Of a stretch of 64,000 nt of DNA, positions 18,184 to 28,394 are shown piece after piece; positions within the stretch are counted from its first letter, which is position 1; each line of letters starts with the position of its first letter. Where the stretch lies: assembly GCF_029945885.1 (NCBI RefSeq), contig NZ_JAQSDK010000006.1, positions 124,001 through 188,000 of the forward strand, written 5' to 3'. This stretch comes from Brevundimonas sp. (GTDB lineage: Bacteria > Pseudomonadota > Alphaproteobacteria > Caulobacterales > Caulobacteraceae). A program made the position numbers and the translations under genes. The notes below the pieces were generated by a model. The model saw nothing but the letters and a program-made list of their open reading frames with translations, was not told the origin of the DNA and did not search any database.

Positions 18184-19461
18184 TTACGCCAGCATCGTCA
18201 CAGGGTTCTCGATCATCGCCTTGAACACCTGCAGGAATTTCGCACCGATCGCGCCGTCGACCACGCGGTGATCGCAGGTCAGGGTCACGGTCATCACCGT
18301 GGCCACGGCCAGCTGGCCATCCCGGACCACCGGGCGGGGCTCCCCTGCCCCGACGCTCATGATCGCGCCCTGGGGCTCGTTGATGATCGAGGCGAAGGAT
18401 TTGATCCCGAACATGCCCAGGTTGGAGACCGAGAAGGTGCCGCCCTGGAACTCGTCCGGCTTCAGCTTGCGGTCGCGGGCGCGTTTGGCCAGGTCCTTCG
18501 ATTCCGTGGCGATCTGCGACAGGGTCTTGGTCTCGGCCTTGCGGATGATCGGGGTGATCAGGCCGCCGTCGATGGCCACGGCCATGGCCACATCGGCGTG
18601 GTGATGCAGGGCGATGCCCTCGGGCGAATAGCTGGCATTGGCCTCCGGCACGGCCTTCAGCGCCATGGCCGAGGCCTTGATGATGAAGTCGTTGACCGAG
18701 ACCTTGATCCCGTCCTTCTCGAGCAGGGCGTTGACCTTGACCCGCGAGGCCAGCAGGCCGTCGATGTCGCAGTCGATGGTCAGGGGGAAGTGCGGCACGT
18801 CGCGGAAGCTGTCGGTCAGGCGCCGGGCAATGGCCTTGCGCATGCCGTCCAGCGGCACGAGGTCGTAGCTGCCGTCCGGGATGCCCATCTGGGCCAGGGA
18901 CTGGACCTTGCGCGGCTCGGCGCTCGCGGGGGCACCGGCGGCGGGGCGGGCTTCGCCCTTGCCGGCGGCCTCGATGTCGCGTTTGACGATCCGACCGTGC
19001 GGACCGGTGCCGGTCACGGCGTTCAGGTCCAGACCGGCCTGTTCGGCCAGACGGCGGGCCAGGGGCGAGGCAAAGACGCGCGCACCATCGGCGCGTTTGG
19101 CGGCGGGGGCGGCCTTGGTCGGCTCGGCCCGGGCAGGCTCGGCCTTCGAAGCCGTCGCCTCGGTCTTTTCAGCTTTCGCGGTCTCGGCTGCCTCGGCCTT
19201 CGGGGCCGGGGCGGCGGTCTCGCCGTCCGGCTTCAGTCGGGCGATCGGGGTGTTGACCTTCACCCCCTCTGTACCCTCGGCGACGAGAATCTCGGTGATC
19301 TCGCCCTCGTCGACGGCCTCGACCTCCATGGTCGCCTTGTCGGTCTCAATCTCGGCCATGACGTCACCGGCCTTGACGGTGTCGCCGACCTTGACGTGCC
19401 ATTTGGAGAGGACGCCCTCCTCCATCGTCGGCGACAGGGCGGGCATCAGAATGTCGGTCAT
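18184..19461 (-). CDS. pdhC: Pyruvate dehydrogenase complex dihydrolipoamide acetyltransferase (E2)
   Basis: Core of the PDH complex; transfers acetyl groups to CoA. 425 aa. Domain order: N-terminal lipoyl domain with Lys42 in ETDKATME; an Ala/Pro/Glu-rich linker (about 80-135); a peripheral-subunit-binding domain ([18 protein letters not shown], then [13 protein letters not shown]); and a catalytic domain with the [13 protein letters not shown] motif (HxxxDG) near the C-terminus. Its ATG overlaps the DUF5076 gene stop by 4 bp. The lipoyl domain is strikingly close to that fused to PdhB next door. Confidence 0.97.
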   Translation of the reverse strand: MTDILMPALSPTMEEGVLSKWHVKVGDTVKAGDVMAEIETDKATMEVEAVDEGEITEILVAEGTEGVKVNTPIARLKPDGETAAPAPKAEAAETAKAEKTEATASKAEPARAEPTKAAPAAKRADGARVFASPLARRLAEQAGLDLNAVTGTGPHGRIVKRDIEAAGKGEARPAAGAPASAEPRKVQSLAQMGIPDGSYDLVPLDGMRKAIARRLTDSFRDVPHFPLTIDCDIDGLLASRVKVNALLEKDGIKVSVNDFIIKASAMALKAVPEANASYSPEGIALHHHADVAMAVAIDGGLITPIIRKAETKTLSQIATESKDLAKRARDRKLKPDEFQGGTFSVSNLGMFGIKSFASIINEPQGAIMSVGAGEPRPVVRDGQLAVATVMTVTLTCDHRVVDGAIGAKFLQVFKAMIENPVTMLA

Positions 19462-19793
19462 TGGGTCTCCCCGGATGCCTCGACCTTGTCGCCCGCCGCG
19501 GCGGCCGCACGGATGCCGGCGGAGCGGTCATGGGCGTCGGTCCAGGACTGACGGATCGTGTCCAGCACCTCTTCCTGGTTCAGACCGCGACGCTCGGCAT
19601 AGGCGCGCGAGAAATGCCAGGCGGCCTCGGCCAGGACGCTGCCGACCATACGTTCGTCGTTGAGGACCGGACGCAGGATCATCTGCGGGCGATCGCCGCC
19701 CCACCAGATACGGATCAGTTCGGAGACGTCATCGGTGCGGCCGCTCTCCAGCAGTTCGGGCGGGATCGGCAGAGCCTTGCTTTCAACGGTCAT
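19458..19793 (-). CDS. DUF5076 domain protein inside the pdh operon
   Basis: A 111-aa soluble protein I match to DUF5076 from memory of its position and pattern ([19 protein letters not shown], then [13 protein letters not shown]). It lies between pdhB and pdhC and overlaps both by 4 bp, so it is translationally coupled and expressed with the complex. This location recurs in Caulobacterales and relatives to my knowledge. It may be an assembly or regulatory accessory of PDH; no catalytic motif is visible and no function should be assumed. Confidence 0.85.
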   Translation of the reverse strand: MTVESKALPIPPELLESGRTDDVSELIRIWWGGDRPQMILRPVLNDERMVGSVLAEAAWHFSRAYAERRGLNQEEVLDTIRQSWTDAHDRSAGIRAAAAAGDKVEASGETQ

Positions 19794-21145
19794 CGCATAA
19801 CGTCCTTCACAGCCTTGATGATCTTGTCCGCGCCCGGCAGGGACAGCACTTCCAGATTGGCGGCATAGGGCAGCGGCACGTCTTCCTGATGCACCCGCAG
19901 CGGCGGGGCGTCGAGATAGTCGAACGCGTGTTCGATGACCCGGGCCACGACCTCGGCCCCGACGCCCATCGGACCCCAGCCCTCTTCGGCGCTGACCAGA
20001 CGACTGGTCTTCTTGACGCTTTCGACGATGGTCTCATGGTCCAGCGGCCGCAGGGTGCGCAGGTCGATGACCTCGCAGCTGATGCCGTCTTCGGCCAGTT
20101 GCTCGGCGGCCTGCAGGGCGAAGCCGACCATGCGGCTGTGGGCGGTGATGGTGACGTCGGTGCCCTCGCGGCGCACCCTGGCCTTGCCGATCGGGACGAT
20201 CCAGTCCTCAAGCTCGGGCACGTCGAACTCGGTGCCGTACATCATCTCGTGTTCGAGGAAGACGATCGGGTTCGGGTCGCGGATCGCGGCCTTCAGCAGG
20301 CCCTTGGCATCGGCCGCATCATAGGGGGCGATGACCTTCAGGCCGGGCACCTGGGCGTACCAGGCCGAATAGTCCTGGCTGTGCTGGGCTCCGACGCGGC
20401 TTGCCGCGCCGTTGGGGCCGCGGAAGACGATGTCGGCGCGGATCTGGCCGCCCGACATATACAGGGTCTTGGCCGCCGAGTTGATGATGTGGTCGATCGC
20501 CTGCATGGCGAAGTTGAAGGTCATGAATTCGACGATCGGCTTCAACCCGGCCATGGCTGCGCCGACACCCAGACCGGCAAAGCCGTGCTCGGTGATCGGG
20601 GTGTCGACGACGCGGGTGTCGCCGAACTCCTGCAGCAGTTCACGGCTGACCTTGTAGGCCCCCTGGTACTGGGCGACCTCCTCGCCGATCAGGAAGACCT
20701 TGTCGTCGCGGCGCATCTCCTCGGCCATGGCGTCGCGCAGGGCGTCGCGGACCGTGGTGCGCACCATCTTCGTGCCTTCGGGAATCTCGGCGTCGCGCAG
20801 TTCGACCTTCGGCGCGGTCGGGGCCTTGGCGGGCTCTTCCTTGGAGGACTCCGCGGGCTCGGCCCCGGCGGTCACCTCTGCCTTCGGGGCGGGCGCAGCG
20901 GCCCCGTCCTCGCCCGCCAGACGGGCGATCGGCGTGTTCACCTTCACGTTCTCGGAGCCTTCAGCCACGAGAATTTCCAGCACCTCGCCCTCGTCGACGG
21001 CCTCGACCTCCATCGTCGCCTTGTCGGTCTCGATCTCGGCGATCACCTGGCCGGCGGAGACGGTGTCCCCGGCCTTGATGTGCCATTTGGTCAGCGTGCC
21101 CTCTTCCATCGTGGGGGACAGCGCCGGCATCAGAATGTCGGTCAC
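19790..21145 (-). CDS. pdhB: Pyruvate dehydrogenase E1 component subunit beta with fused lipoyl domain
   Basis: Beta subunit of heterotetrameric E1; with PdhA it decarboxylates pyruvate using thiamine diphosphate. 451 aa, longer than plain E1 beta because residues 1-80 are a lipoyl domain ([11 protein letters not shown], Lys42 in [10 protein letters not shown]) joined by a Pro/Ala/Glu linker to the catalytic part from about 125 ([55 protein letters not shown]). Such lipoyl-E1beta fusions are known in alphaproteobacteria. It overlaps pdhA and the DUF5076 gene by 4 bp each. Confidence 0.97.
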   Translation of the reverse strand: MTDILMPALSPTMEEGTLTKWHIKAGDTVSAGQVIAEIETDKATMEVEAVDEGEVLEILVAEGSENVKVNTPIARLAGEDGAAAPAPKAEVTAGAEPAESSKEEPAKAPTAPKVELRDAEIPEGTKMVRTTVRDALRDAMAEEMRRDDKVFLIGEEVAQYQGAYKVSRELLQEFGDTRVVDTPITEHGFAGLGVGAAMAGLKPIVEFMTFNFAMQAIDHIINSAAKTLYMSGGQIRADIVFRGPNGAASRVGAQHSQDYSAWYAQVPGLKVIAPYDAADAKGLLKAAIRDPNPIVFLEHEMMYGTEFDVPELEDWIVPIGKARVRREGTDVTITAHSRMVGFALQAAEQLAEDGISCEVIDLRTLRPLDHETIVESVKKTSRLVSAEEGWGPMGVGAEVVARVIEHAFDYLDAPPLRVHQEDVPLPYAANLEVLSLPGADKIIKAVKDVMR

Positions 21146-22173
21146 GCTGAGGCCTCCACATAGACGTCGGTGTAGAGCTCGGACGGGTCCGGCTCCGGGC
21201 TTTCCTGGGCGAAGCGGACGGCCTCGGCGACGATGGCCTTGACCTCGGCGTCGATGGCCTTGAGCTCGTCCTCGGTGGCCTTGGCCTCCGTCAGCAGGAG
21301 TTTGATGTGATCGATCGGGTCGCGGGTCTTCTTGACCTCGTCGACCTCTTCCTTGGATCGGTATTTGGCCGGATCACTCATCGAGTGACCGCGATAGCGA
21401 TAGGTCTTCACCTCGAGGATGAAGGGGCCGCCCCCTTCCCTCGCCCGTTTGACCGCCTTGGCGACCGCGTCACGCACGGCCAGGACGTCCATGCCGTCGA
21501 CCTGTTCGCCGGGGATGCCGAAGCTGGCCCCGCGCTGGCTCAGGTCGGTCGTGGACGATGAGCGCTCGATGCTCGTGCCCATCGCATACTGGTTGTTCTC
21601 GATGATGTAGATGGCCGGCAGCTTCCACAGCTGGGCCATGTTGAAGCTCTCGTAGACCTGGCCCTGGTTGGCCGCGCCGTCGCCGAAATAGATGAAGGCG
21701 ACCGAGTCATCGCCGCGGTACCGCCCCGAGAAGGCCAGGCCGGTGCCGAGGGCCACCTGGGCCCCGACAATGCCGTGACCGCCGTAGAAGCCGGTGGCGG
21801 TGTCGAACATATGCATCGAGCCGCCCTTGCCCTTGGACGAGCCGCCCGACCGACCGGTCAGTTCGGCCATCACCTGGTTCGGGTCCATGCCGGCGGCCAG
21901 CATATGGCCGTGGTCACGGTAGCCGGTGATGATCTTGTCATGGCCCTGGCGCACGCTTTCCTGCACGCCCACGGCCACGGCTTCCTGGCCGATGTACAGG
22001 TGGCAGAAGCCGCCGATCAGGCCCATGCCATAGAGCTGGCCGGCCCGTTCCTCGAAGCGGCGGATCAGCACCATCTCGCGGTAGAAGCGCAGCAGGTCGT
22101 CTTTCGACGCCCCGGGCGTGTTCGGAATCTTCGCGGACTTTGAATCAGTCTTGGCGGCGGGGGCTTTCGCCAT
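21142..22173 (-). CDS. pdhA: Pyruvate dehydrogenase E1 component subunit alpha
   Basis: Alpha subunit of E1, binding thiamine diphosphate and Mg2+. 343 aa. [16 protein letters not shown] near residue 55, [15 protein letters not shown] near residue 110 and the ThDP motif [20 protein letters not shown] near residue 170 are all intact. A regulatory-loop-like [18 protein letters not shown] is near residue 265. It is the first gene of a five-gene overlapping operon pdhA-pdhB-DUF5076-pdhC-lpdA. A GGGAGA element precedes the ATG by about 6 nt. Confidence 0.97.
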   Translation of the reverse strand: MAKAPAAKTDSKSAKIPNTPGASKDDLLRFYREMVLIRRFEERAGQLYGMGLIGGFCHLYIGQEAVAVGVQESVRQGHDKIITGYRDHGHMLAAGMDPNQVMAELTGRSGGSSKGKGGSMHMFDTATGFYGGHGIVGAQVALGTGLAFSGRYRGDDSVAFIYFGDGAANQGQVYESFNMAQLWKLPAIYIIENNQYAMGTSIERSSSTTDLSQRGASFGIPGEQVDGMDVLAVRDAVAKAVKRAREGGGPFILEVKTYRYRGHSMSDPAKYRSKEEVDEVKKTRDPIDHIKLLLTEAKATEDELKAIDAEVKAIVAEAVRFAQESPEPDPSELYTDVYVEASA

Positions 22174-22285
22174 CCGTCATCTCCCGGCTGGGCCCTGGTT
22201 GAAGGGCCTCTTGTCGTTACGGAAACGGGCTTTAGCAGCCTTCCTTCCCCAAAGGCAAAGCGCCCCGCCGGACTGTAACGAAAGT

Positions 22286-22627
22286 TCAGGACTTCCGGGA
22301 GGTTGCCCTGCCCTGGACCGCCGCCGGGGCGGTGTCGGTGATCGGGATCACATAGTCGCGAGGGTCGGCGTATCCGATGACGGCCCGGGCCCGTTCTTCC
22401 AGAAGGTCACGCGACAGGCTGTCGCTGCGCAGATAGCGCACGCGAACCTCAAGATCGCTGCGCTCGGCGACGATGCGGTTGAGTTGGGTTTCGCGCGCGT
22501 CCAGCAGCGCGTCGCGCTGGCCGCCGCTCAGCAGGCCACGCTGGCCCGTCAGGGCCTGGACGCCAAGATAGACCACCATCAGCAACAGGCAGGCAGACAG
22601 GGTGTAGGGCTTCATCCGTTCAGGCAC
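22286..22627 (-). CDS. ftsB: FtsB/DivIC-type septum formation initiator
   Basis: Single-pass division protein of the FtsB/FtsL/FtsQ complex. I start it at GTG 22627, which has AAGGAG 8 nt upstream; the track start at 22690 has no such signal, and the ATG three codons further on lies 20 nt away from it. This gives 113 aa. One N-terminal membrane segment (LSACLLLMVVYLGVQAL) precedes a periplasmic coiled coil (RETQLNRIVAERSDLEVRVRYL), and a short tail ends in PRDYVIPI. Its position between eno and pdhA is conserved in alphaproteobacteria. Confidence 0.88.
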   Translation of the reverse strand: MPERMKPYTLSACLLLMVVYLGVQALTGQRGLLSGGQRDALLDARETQLNRIVAERSDLEVRVRYLRSDSLSRDLLEERARAVIGYADPRDYVIPITDTAPAAVQGRATSRKS

Positions 22628-22635
22628 CGCGGACG

Positions 22636-22641
22636 CTCCTT
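22636..22641 (-). promoter_or_regulatory. Shine-Dalgarno of ftsB that sets a GTG start
   Basis: AAGGAG on the minus strand, 8 nt before GTG 22625-22627. The spacing favours this GTG over the nearby ATG (20 nt away) and over the longer track ORF. Confidence 0.65.
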
Positions 22642-22718
22642 CTGAGCGCGAACTAGCAATGACTGAATCCTGACCGGAAATGCCTAACAAACCGTAGCTT
22701 GACCGTAGACTCTGCGAC

Positions 22719-24655
<1,937 letters not shown>

Positions 24656-24750
24656 GACGGGGCTCCGGTTTGTGTTCCGGAAGTACAACGCACGAAAACG
24701 GCGCGCGATGTCATCGCGCGCCGTCAATTCGTTCAAACCGATGGAAAGAC

Positions 24751-24933
24751 CTAGTCTTCCTTGGGCGTCATGACCTGACGACCGCGGTAGGTGCCGGTCT
24801 TCAGGTCGATGTGGTGCGAGCGACGCAGCTCGCCCGTGTCCTTGTCCTCGACATAGGGGTTGGCCCCCAGCGAGTCGTGGGCGCGGCGCATATTGCGACG
24901 CGAGGGCGATACTTTGCGCTTGGGAACAGCCAT
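24751..24933 (-). CDS. rpmF: 50S ribosomal protein L32
   Basis: A 60-aa basic protein starting [20 protein letters not shown], the canonical L32 opening. It ends with a region GTYRGRQV matching alphaproteobacterial L32. It has no zinc-ribbon cysteines, as is normal for the Cys-minus form in this class. It is probably transcribed alone or with the upstream-strand GNAT gene 200 bp away. Confidence 0.98.
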   Translation of the reverse strand: MAVPKRKVSPSRRNMRRAHDSLGANPYVEDKDTGELRRSHHIDLKTGTYRGRQVMTPKED

Positions 24934-24985
24934 GACCGTCTCGATCTCAGGGTCGGTGCGCCGGTGAGGACGCGAAAACAGATGC

Positions 24986-25007
24986 GGCGGCCCTCAGGAG
25001 AGCCGCC
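24986..25007 (-). terminator. Possible hairpin downstream of GNAT gene
   Basis: GGCGGC and GCCGCC form a perfect 6-bp stem with a 10-nt loop. On the minus strand it is followed, after about 7 nt, by a TTTT run. It lies between the GNAT stop and the rpmF start, so it could end GNAT-operon transcription. The weak T tract makes this tentative. Confidence 0.35.
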
Positions 25008-25133
25008 ACGTGAGCGGGGGCTTATGCCGGAATGTCGGACCGGATTCAAGTGCCCTGCGCACGACAGTGGCTGTGGCCGTGTGACAGGCGTTCCGGACCG
25101 GAGCGGATGGTGCCCCCTGCCCGCCCGGCCCGC

Positions 25134-25679
25134 TCAGGCTGATTCGGCGGCGAGGTGCCGAATCAGCACGGTGAAGGCCAGGTCATCCCGCCGAGGCAGG
25201 CCGAAGCGCGGGTCAGTGGCCGGAAACGGGCGGGTCTCACCGGTGCGCCCATAGCCCAGCCGTTCGTACCAGGCGATCAGTTCGACACGCTGGATGATCA
25301 CGGTCATCTCCATCCGGCGGGCCCCGAACCGGGTGCGGGCCGCCGCCTCGGCCGCCGCCACCAGCCGTCGCCCGAGCCCCCCGGCCTGACGGGCGGGATC
25401 GACCGACAGCATGCCCAGATAGGCCAGGCCGTCGCCGCGGTCGGTGATCTGGACACAGCCGGCCAGATCGCCGTTCTGTTTCGCCAGCAGGATCAGCTGG
25501 GCCGGATCGGCCAGGGCCGCCTCCAGCGAGGGCCGGTCGATGCGTTGGCCGTCCAGCAGATCGGCTTCATGGGTCCAGCCGCGCCGGGCGCTGTCGCCGC
25601 GATAGGCCCCGTGCACAAGGGCCTGCAGCTCCGGAAGATCCGCGAGGGTCGCCTCGGTCAGGACAATGGCGTCAGACAT
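25134..25679 (-). CDS. GNAT-family N-acetyltransferase
   Basis: Acetyl-CoA-dependent acyltransferase of 181 aa. The GNAT core is clear: LGMLSVDPARQAGGLGRRLVAAAEAAA at about residues 88-115 carries the pyrophosphate-binding Q/RxxGxG/A loop, and IAWYERLGYGRTGETRPF near 135-152 is the usual C-terminal motif. The substrate is unknown. The ATG overlaps the end of the upstream oxidoreductase by 8 bp, placing it last in a lipA-COQ10-like-oxidoreductase-GNAT strand group. Confidence 0.88.
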   Translation of the reverse strand: MSDAIVLTEATLADLPELQALVHGAYRGDSARRGWTHEADLLDGQRIDRPSLEAALADPAQLILLAKQNGDLAGCVQITDRGDGLAYLGMLSVDPARQAGGLGRRLVAAAEAAARTRFGARRMEMTVIIQRVELIAWYERLGYGRTGETRPFPATDPRFGLPRRDDLAFTVLIRHLAAESA

Positions 25680-26784
25680 CGAGCAGCCGGCTCGCCACGG
25701 CCTCGCCGATGGCCATCGAACTGGTCAGGCCCGGGCTCTCGATCCCGAACAGGGCCATCAACCCATCCAGGCCGTGCACCTCGGGGCCGCAAAGCTGGAA
25801 ATCCGGCTGGGGCTCCCCGGCCCCGTGCAGCTTGGGCCGGATTCCGGCATAGTCAGCGCTCAGTGCGCCCTCGGGCAGGCCGGGCCAGAAGCGTCGGATA
25901 TAGTGGGCGAAGACCTCGGCCTTGGCCGGATCGACCGAATAGTCCTCGGTCTCGACGAATTCGAGATCGGGCCCGAACACGGCCTGGCCGCCCAGGTCCT
26001 TGCGATAGTGGGTGCCGAGGGCCCCGGCGATCGGCGGCGGATAGATCAGCCGCTCGAAAGGTGCCTTGCCGGTCAGGCGGAAATAGACGCCCTTGCCGAA
26101 ATGACCGGCCGGGATGTGGTCGGCCGGATAGCCCTCGATGCGCGCGGCCACGGCCTGGGCCTGCAATCCCGCCGCCGTGACCAGCAGGCGGGTGGTCAGG
26201 CTCGTTCCGCCCTCCCCGCCTGCCGTGATGGTGAAGCCGCCGTCCGCCAGGGGGGCAGCCCGTTCGAACGGGGTCGAGACCACCACCGAACCGCCGGCGT
26301 CCGCGATCTCGCCCTCCAGCGCCGACATATAGCCGTGGCTGTCGAACACCCCGCTCTCGGGGGACAGGATGGCGGCGTGGGCGTTCAGCCCCGGCTCCAG
26401 CGCCCGGGCCTCGGCCCCGGTCAGATGTTTCAGCCCTTCGACGCCATTTATCGTCGCCTGCTGGAAGATGGCCTCGATCCGCGCGACCTCGTCTTCCTGC
26501 GTGGCCACAACCAGCTTGCCGCATTTGCGGTAGTCGACCTTGCGGCTCTCGAGGAAGGCATAGAGGGCGCGCCGGCCCTCGATGCAGAACCGGGCCTTCA
26601 GCGATCCGGTCGGATAGTAGAGACCGCCGTGGATGACCTCGGAATTGCGCGAGGACACGCCCTGGCCGATGTGCGCGGCCTGCTCCAGAACCAGGACCGT
26701 CAGGCCACGCCGGGCCAGGGCCCGGCCACAGGCCAGGCCGACGGCCCCGGCCCCGACCACGGTGGCGTCGAAATCAAAGCTCAT
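25672..26784 (-). CDS. FAD-dependent oxidoreductase, L-2-hydroxyglutarate oxidase/dehydrogenase-like
   Basis: DAO-superfamily flavoprotein of 370 aa. The dinucleotide-binding VGAGAVGLACGRALARRGLTVLVLE is at the N-terminus. SSRNSEVIHGGLYYPTGSLKARFCIEGRRALY at about residues 44-75 closely matches the L-2-hydroxyglutarate dehydrogenase/LhgO group. A C-terminal FAD-contacting GIESPGLTSSMAIGEAVA is present. It probably oxidises L-2-hydroxyglutarate to 2-oxoglutarate and passes electrons to the quinone pool; other 2-hydroxy-acid or amino-acid substrates are possible. It overlaps the COQ10-like gene by 4 bp. Confidence 0.85.
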   Translation of the reverse strand: MSFDFDATVVGAGAVGLACGRALARRGLTVLVLEQAAHIGQGVSSRNSEVIHGGLYYPTGSLKARFCIEGRRALYAFLESRKVDYRKCGKLVVATQEDEVARIEAIFQQATINGVEGLKHLTGAEARALEPGLNAHAAILSPESGVFDSHGYMSALEGEIADAGGSVVVSTPFERAAPLADGGFTITAGGEGGTSLTTRLLVTAAGLQAQAVAARIEGYPADHIPAGHFGKGVYFRLTGKAPFERLIYPPPIAGALGTHYRKDLGGQAVFGPDLEFVETEDYSVDPAKAEVFAHYIRRFWPGLPEGALSADYAGIRPKLHGAGEPQPDFQLCGPEVHGLDGLMALFGIESPGLTSSMAIGEAVASRLLDV

Positions 26785-27236
26785 GGTTTCGCCCCATAGC
26801 GCCGTCTGGCCTCGGCCTCGAAACTGCCGATCAGGGCCGAGACCGCGCGGTCGAAATTGGCCTGGAGCATGGCGTTCAGGATCGGGGATTTGAAGGCGAA
26901 ATCGATCATGAACTCCAGCCGCGTACCGCCGGGATCAGGATGGAAGGTCCAGCGATTCTTCAGATGCCGGAACGGACCGCGGATCAGGCCGACCTCGACC
27001 ATCGGCACGCTCCGGTCATGACGCACCCAGGTCGAGAACCGTTCGGTCAGGAAGGAAAAGCCGACCTGGGCCTCGGCGTCCAGCACCGTTACGGCGAGGG
27101 ATTCGTCGCGCCGGTTCCAGACGCGCATGGCGGTGACCCATTTGACGAAGCGGGGATAGGCCTCGACGTCGGCAACCAGCGCGGCCAACTGTTCGGGCGC
27201 ATAGGGCAGGACGCGGGTGACGCGGTGCGCGGTCAA
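26781..27236 (-). CDS. COQ10/RatA-type START-domain protein (coenzyme Q-binding)
   Basis: Polyketide-cyclase/START-like protein of the COQ10 family, thought to bind ubiquinone and support respiration. I propose TTG 27236 as the start (MTAHRVTRVLPYAPEQLAALVADVEAYPRFVKW, 151 aa), because the family begins this way and the TTG lies 7 bp after the lipA stop. The track ATG at 27302 would overlap lipA by about 59 bp. Neither has a strong Shine-Dalgarno, so the start is uncertain. C-terminal FAFKSPILNAMLQANFDRAVSALIGSFEARARR-like helix is typical. The lipA-COQ10 order is conserved in alphaproteobacteria. RatA toxin naming should not be taken literally. Confidence 0.85.
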   Translation of the reverse strand: MTAHRVTRVLPYAPEQLAALVADVEAYPRFVKWVTAMRVWNRRDESLAVTVLDAEAQVGFSFLTERFSTWVRHDRSVPMVEVGLIRGPFRHLKNRWTFHPDPGGTRLEFMIDFAFKSPILNAMLQANFDRAVSALIGSFEAEARRRYGAKP

Positions 27237-27243
27237 GTCCGGG

Positions 27244-28206
27244 TCAGCGTCCAGTCTGGGCCAGTCGGGCGGCACGCAGCCGGGCGAAATCGTCGCCGGC
27301 ATGGTGCGAACTGCGGGTCAGCGGGCTGGACGAGACCATCAGGAAGCCCTTGGCCCGGGCGATGGCCTCATAGGCCTTGAACTCGTCAGGGGTCACGAAC
27401 CGGTCGATGGCCGCATGTTTGCGCGTCGGCTGCAGATACTGGCCGATGGTGATGAAATCGACGCCGGCGGACCGCATGTCGTCCATCACCTGCATGACCT
27501 CCTCGCGGGTCTCGCCCAGGCCGACCATGATGCCGGACTTGGTGAACTGGTTCGGATCGCGTTCCTTGACCATCTGCAGCAGGCGCAGGCTGTGGAAGTA
27601 GCGCGCCCCGGGACGGATCTTCAGATACAGCCGCGGCACGGTCTCGAGGTTGTGATTGAACACGTCCGGCGTGGCGTCGATCATCACCTCGGACGCCCCG
27701 TCCTTGCGCAGGAAGTCGGGCGTCAGGATCTCGATGGTGGTGTTCGGGGCCTGCAGCCGGATCTGGCGCACGACCTCGGCGAAATGGGCGGCCCCGCCGT
27801 CGGCGAGGTCATCACGATCGACGCTGGTAATGACCACATGGTTCAGACCCAGCTGGGCCACGGCCAGGCCGACCTTGCCGGGCTCTTCCGGATCCAGCGG
27901 CTGCGGCAGACCGGTCTTGACGTTGCAGAAGGCGCAGGCCCGCGTGCAGGTGTCGCCCATGATCATCAGGGTGGCGTGCTTCTGGCTCCAGCATTCGCCG
28001 ATATTGGGGCAGGCGGCCTCCTCGCAGACGGTGACCAGCCCCTTGTCCTTCACGATGGCCTTGGTGGCATTGTACTGGCCCGACCCCGGGGCCTTGACCC
28101 GCAGCCAGTCGGGCTTGCGCAGGACCGCGCTCTCCGGCCGATTCTGCTTCTCGGGGTGACGAAGCTCGGCGGGGGTCTTGGTCAGGGTGTCGATGAGAGT
28201 GACCAT
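27244..28206 (-). CDS. lipA: Lipoyl synthase
   Basis: Radical-SAM enzyme inserting sulfur into octanoyl groups on lipoyl domains, such as those of PdhB and PdhC in this window. 320 aa. Both iron-sulfur motifs are intact: the auxiliary cluster [13 protein letters not shown] near residue 60 and the radical-SAM [13 protein letters not shown] near residue 88. The C-terminal [10 protein letters not shown] contains the conserved Arg-Ser-Ser. It is first in a group with COQ10-like, LhgO-like and GNAT genes. Confidence 0.97.
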   Translation of the reverse strand: MVTLIDTLTKTPAELRHPEKQNRPESAVLRKPDWLRVKAPGSGQYNATKAIVKDKGLVTVCEEAACPNIGECWSQKHATLMIMGDTCTRACAFCNVKTGLPQPLDPEEPGKVGLAVAQLGLNHVVITSVDRDDLADGGAAHFAEVVRQIRLQAPNTTIEILTPDFLRKDGASEVMIDATPDVFNHNLETVPRLYLKIRPGARYFHSLRLLQMVKERDPNQFTKSGIMVGLGETREEVMQVMDDMRSAGVDFITIGQYLQPTRKHAAIDRFVTPDEFKAYEAIARAKGFLMVSSSPLTRSSHHAGDDFARLRAARLAQTGR

Positions 28207-28374
28207 CGAGGGCGTGCAGGCTCCTGTACGTAAAGCCGCTATGTCGTCCTTCCGGCCCGCGAAGGCAAGGTGCCGGTCGCTTCAGTCTTGTCGTGGTCAC
28301 GCGGCGTAACACACCTTTTCAATCCCCTGCGTCGGTTCTAGGCTCCCCGTTGATGAATACGAGAGGGCAGTCAG

Positions 28375-28389
28375 TCCTCCGAAGGAGGA
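28375..28389 (+). promoter_or_regulatory. Perfect 6-bp hairpin enclosing the Shine-Dalgarno of the acyl-activating enzyme
   Basis: TCCTCC-GAA-GGAGGA is a perfect inverted repeat with a 3-nt loop. Its right arm contains the AAGGAGG ribosome-binding sequence (28382-28388), 6 nt before the proposed TTG start at 28395. If it folds in the mRNA, the anti-Shine-Dalgarno arm would mask ribosome binding. This could be a simple translational switch; function is inference. Confidence 0.5.
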
Positions 28390-28394
28390 AATGC

